Assembly (NCBI RefSeq): GCF_003367175.1
Contig: NZ_QRGA01000001.1
Location: 496,001-560,000, forward strand
From: Trinickia dinghuensis
GTDB taxonomy: Bacteria > Pseudomonadota > Gammaproteobacteria > Burkholderiales > Burkholderiaceae
DNA length: 64,000 nucleotides
Direction: 5' to 3'
Shown: positions 62,267 through 64,000 of the stretch, one piece after another
How positions within the stretch are numbered: the first letter of the stretch is position 1
How the letters are laid out: each line of letters starts with the position of its first letter
Position numbers and translations under genes: made by a program
The notes under the pieces: model-generated
The model's input: only the letters and a program-made list of their open reading frames with translations
What the model was told of the DNA's origin: nothing
Database searches by the model: none

Positions 62267-63301
62267 ATGCGATACAAACAACGTCCCGCCGGTTCGAACT
62301 GGGGCGATTTCGGGCCGGACGACCAGCTAGGCAGGCTCAACCTGCTGACGCCGGAGAAGGTGCTCGAGGGAATTGCCGAGGTGCGGGAAGGGAAATCGTT
62401 CTGCCTGAGCTTGCCGCTCGACCTGCCGGGCGGCAGCAAGTGGAACCCGCGCCGTCGTCCGCCGACGTTGCTGCCGGTGCTGCGCAACAACAAATCGAAC
62501 ATCAGTTACGAACTGCGTCAGGACGAACCGTATTTCACGGATGTCCTGTGCGATCACAGCGTCACGCTCTACACCCAGTATTCGACCCAGTGGGACGGTC
62601 TTTCACAAGTGGGCAGCCTGTTCGACCTGCACGGCGACGGTCAGCGGCAGAGCTGCTTCTATAACGGCTTTGCCGCCGAAGCCGATATGTTCGGCCCCAT
62701 CGTGCGCGAGCCCGATGAACAGGGGCGCCTGCCACCCGCGCCCGCGCGTGCGCTCGGCATCGAGCACATGGCCGCCAAGGGCGTCCAGGGCCGCGGCGTG
62801 CTCATCGATCTCGAAGCGCATTTCGGCCGCGAAAAGCGCCGGATAAACTTTCGGCAACTGAGAGAGGTGATGGAAGCCGACGGCGTCGTCGTCGAGCGCG
62901 GAGACATCGTGCTGTTTCACACGGGGTTCGGGCAGATGCTCATCGATATGAACGGCAACCCCGACGTCGAACAACTCGAGCACTCGTGCGTGGACCTGGA
63001 CGGGCGCGACGAAGCACTGCTGAAGTGGATCGACGAGACGCACATCGCCGCGATCGCGGCGGACAATCATGCCGTTGAAGCCTACCCGGCCGACAAGCTC
63101 GGCGCCGCGCATTATCCGCTGCTGCCTCTGCACGAGCTCTGCTTGTTCAAGCTCGGCATCCACCTGGGCGAGCTGTGGTATTTGACCTCGCTTGCGCGCT
63201 GGCTTCGGGAACACAAGCGTCACCGCTTCCTGCTCACAGCACCGCCGCTGCGGCTGACCGGCGCGGTCGCTTCACCGGTCACGCCCGTGGCGACCGTGTG
63301 A
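62267..63301 (+). CDS. Cyclase-family hydrolase (kynurenine formamidase-like fold)
   Basis: A 344-residue member of the cyclase/kynurenine-formamidase family. The start RYKQRPAGSNWGDFGPDDQL, the LNLLTPEKVLEG segment and TQYSTQWDGLSQVGSLFDLH mark the large subgroup in which the metal motif HxGTHxDxxxH is altered: positions usually His/Thr-His read Ser-Thr-Gln-Trp-Asp. DIVLFHTGFGQMLIDMNGNP and IAAIAADNHAVEAYP follow. AACGGAGCCTTCGT precedes the start at 62267. It may hydrolyse an amide or lactone, perhaps for self-protection or pathway flow. It precedes an MFS gene in the same direction. Confidence 0.8.
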   Translation: MRYKQRPAGSNWGDFGPDDQLGRLNLLTPEKVLEGIAEVREGKSFCLSLPLDLPGGSKWNPRRRPPTLLPVLRNNKSNISYELRQDEPYFTDVLCDHSVTLYTQYSTQWDGLSQVGSLFDLHGDGQRQSCFYNGFAAEADMFGPIVREPDEQGRLPPAPARALGIEHMAAKGVQGRGVLIDLEAHFGREKRRINFRQLREVMEADGVVVERGDIVLFHTGFGQMLIDMNGNPDVEQLEHSCVDLDGRDEALLKWIDETHIAAIAADNHAVEAYPADKLGAAHYPLLPLHELCLFKLGIHLGELWYLTSLARWLREHKRHRFLLTAPPLRLTGAVASPVTPVATV

Positions 63302-63407
63302 TACGGTAACGCATACCCAGGCGGACGGGTCCCGGTGCTTGCCGCGAGCCAAGGACCCAACCCATATCCGGCGCAATAGCCTAAACGGCCTATCGAGAGC
63401 TTAACAA

Positions 63408-64000
63408 GTGAACACAGGTTCTTCAGATATTGCTACCCCTTGGCAACGCAATCTCGCGGTGTGCTTTTTCGGCTCGTTCATCAATATCGTCGCGATGACG
63501 CTGTTGCTGCCTTTCCTGCCGCTGTATATCGAGCAATTGGGCGTCACGAACCATGCCGCGATCGTGCAGTGGTCCGGTATCGCCTACGGTGCAACGTTCC
63601 TCTCCGCTGCGCTGGTCGCGCCGCTTTGGGGTCGATTGGCCGATCGATACGGATGTAAAGTGAACTTGATTCGCGCCAGTCTCGGCATGGTTGTCGCGAT
63701 GTCGCTGATCGGTCTGTCGCAGAACGTCTGGGAACTGGTTGCGCTGCGTTTGTTCGTCGGGCTCGCGGGCGGCTATACGTCCGGATCCTACGTGATCGTC
63801 GCGGCCCAAACGCCCAAGGACCGGTCGGCGTGGGCGCTCGGCGTGCTCTCTTCGGGCATCATGGCGGGCAATCTTCTTGGCCCGCTCCTCGGAGGGGTGC
63901 TGCCGCAATGGCTCGGCATGCGCATGACCTTTTTTGCCGCCAGTGGGTTCATCCTGCTCAATTTCATTGCCACCACGACGTTGATTCACGAAGCGCCACG
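63408..64000 (+). CDS. MFS efflux transporter (partial, MdtG/drug-exporter type)
   Basis: The first 197 residues of a carrier that continues beyond the window. The GTG start gives VNTGSSDIATPWQRNLAVCF, then helices with INIVAMTLLLPFLPLYIEQL and the loop GRLADRYGCKVNLIRASLGM of drug:proton antiporters. It follows the cyclase gene and would export a product of the neighbouring biosynthetic genes. An MFS exporter (TblR) also accompanies the tabtoxin genes. The ribosome site is weak. Confidence 0.82.
   Translation, partial: MNTGSSDIATPWQRNLAVCFFGSFINIVAMTLLLPFLPLYIEQLGVTNHAAIVQWSGIAYGATFLSAALVAPLWGRLADRYGCKVNLIRASLGMVVAMSLIGLSQNVWELVALRLFVGLAGGYTSGSYVIVAAQTPKDRSAWALGVLSSGIMAGNLLGPLLGGVLPQWLGMRMTFFAASGFILLNFIATTTLIHEAP

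Overview
The window is high-GC, gene-dense DNA (overlapping or tightly packed genes, long chance antisense reading frames) and looks like accessory chromosome of a Burkholderiales bacterium in the broad Burkholderia/Paraburkholderia/Trinickia group. Reasons: a Burkholderia-type general porin, AAHS- and ACS-type MFS carriers beside catabolic operons, many LysR regulators, a long proteobacterial isocitrate lyase, and DUF2252 and AtuA proteins. The genus is an inference. No rRNA, tRNA, CRISPR array or intact insertion sequence was seen.

Region 1 (1-14.3 kb) is a catabolic island for an acid-sugar- or tartrate-like compound. It has two isopropylmalate/tartrate-type dehydrogenases, two lactonase-like amidohydrolases (one with a Tat-like signal), an acid-sugar kinase (OtnK type), a class II aldolase/decarboxylase (OtnC type), an aldehyde dehydrogenase, a cupin, two ACS-family carriers and a CobS/CobT-like AAA+/VWA pair. 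A GntR regulator with two winged helices sits in the middle, and a GTACTTTATC-type motif recurs in front of four of its transcription units. Region 2 (14.3-19.6 kb) is a five-gene branched-chain-type ABC importer behind a full-consensus sigma-54 promoter and an eight-codon minicistron.

Region 3 (19.6-31.6 kb) looks like an aromatic-compound module: secreted carboxylesterase, porin, AAHS carrier, chemoreceptor without a sensor domain, NTF2-like protein, LysR, flavin monooxygenase, two-domain extradiol dioxygenase, FAH-family hydrolase and a divergent TetR with two operators. Region 4 (31.6-35.4 kb) is eroded: a gene fragment, an internally deleted SDR and a frameshifted gene lie among small proteins and a NUDIX hydrolase. 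Region 5 (35.4-48.4 kb) holds an AraC regulator, a LysR/CitMHS/AtuA operon, isocitrate lyase with an 18-bp palindrome at its promoter, a quinone reductase, a DUF2252 protein, an orphan MASE-type histidine kinase and a GST.

Region 6 (48.5-64 kb) is the most unusual. Two small 4-oxalocrotonate-tautomerase-like proteins bracket an aminotransferase, two LysR regulators, a LeuC/LeuD pair and a periplasmic fusion of a DUF2282 (bufferin-like) domain, cytochrome c and an FGE-sulfatase-fold domain that lacks the usual catalytic cysteines. Converging on these is a five-gene operon: heme-oxygenase-like iron enzyme, SAM methyltransferase, diaminopimelate-decarboxylase-like protein, DapC-like and DapD-like proteins. 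A cyclase-family hydrolase and an MFS exporter follow on the other strand. The diverted lysine-pathway set with methyltransferase, oxidase and exporter recalls tabtoxin biosynthesis; that is a hypothesis, because no beta-lactam synthetase or ligase lies inside the window.
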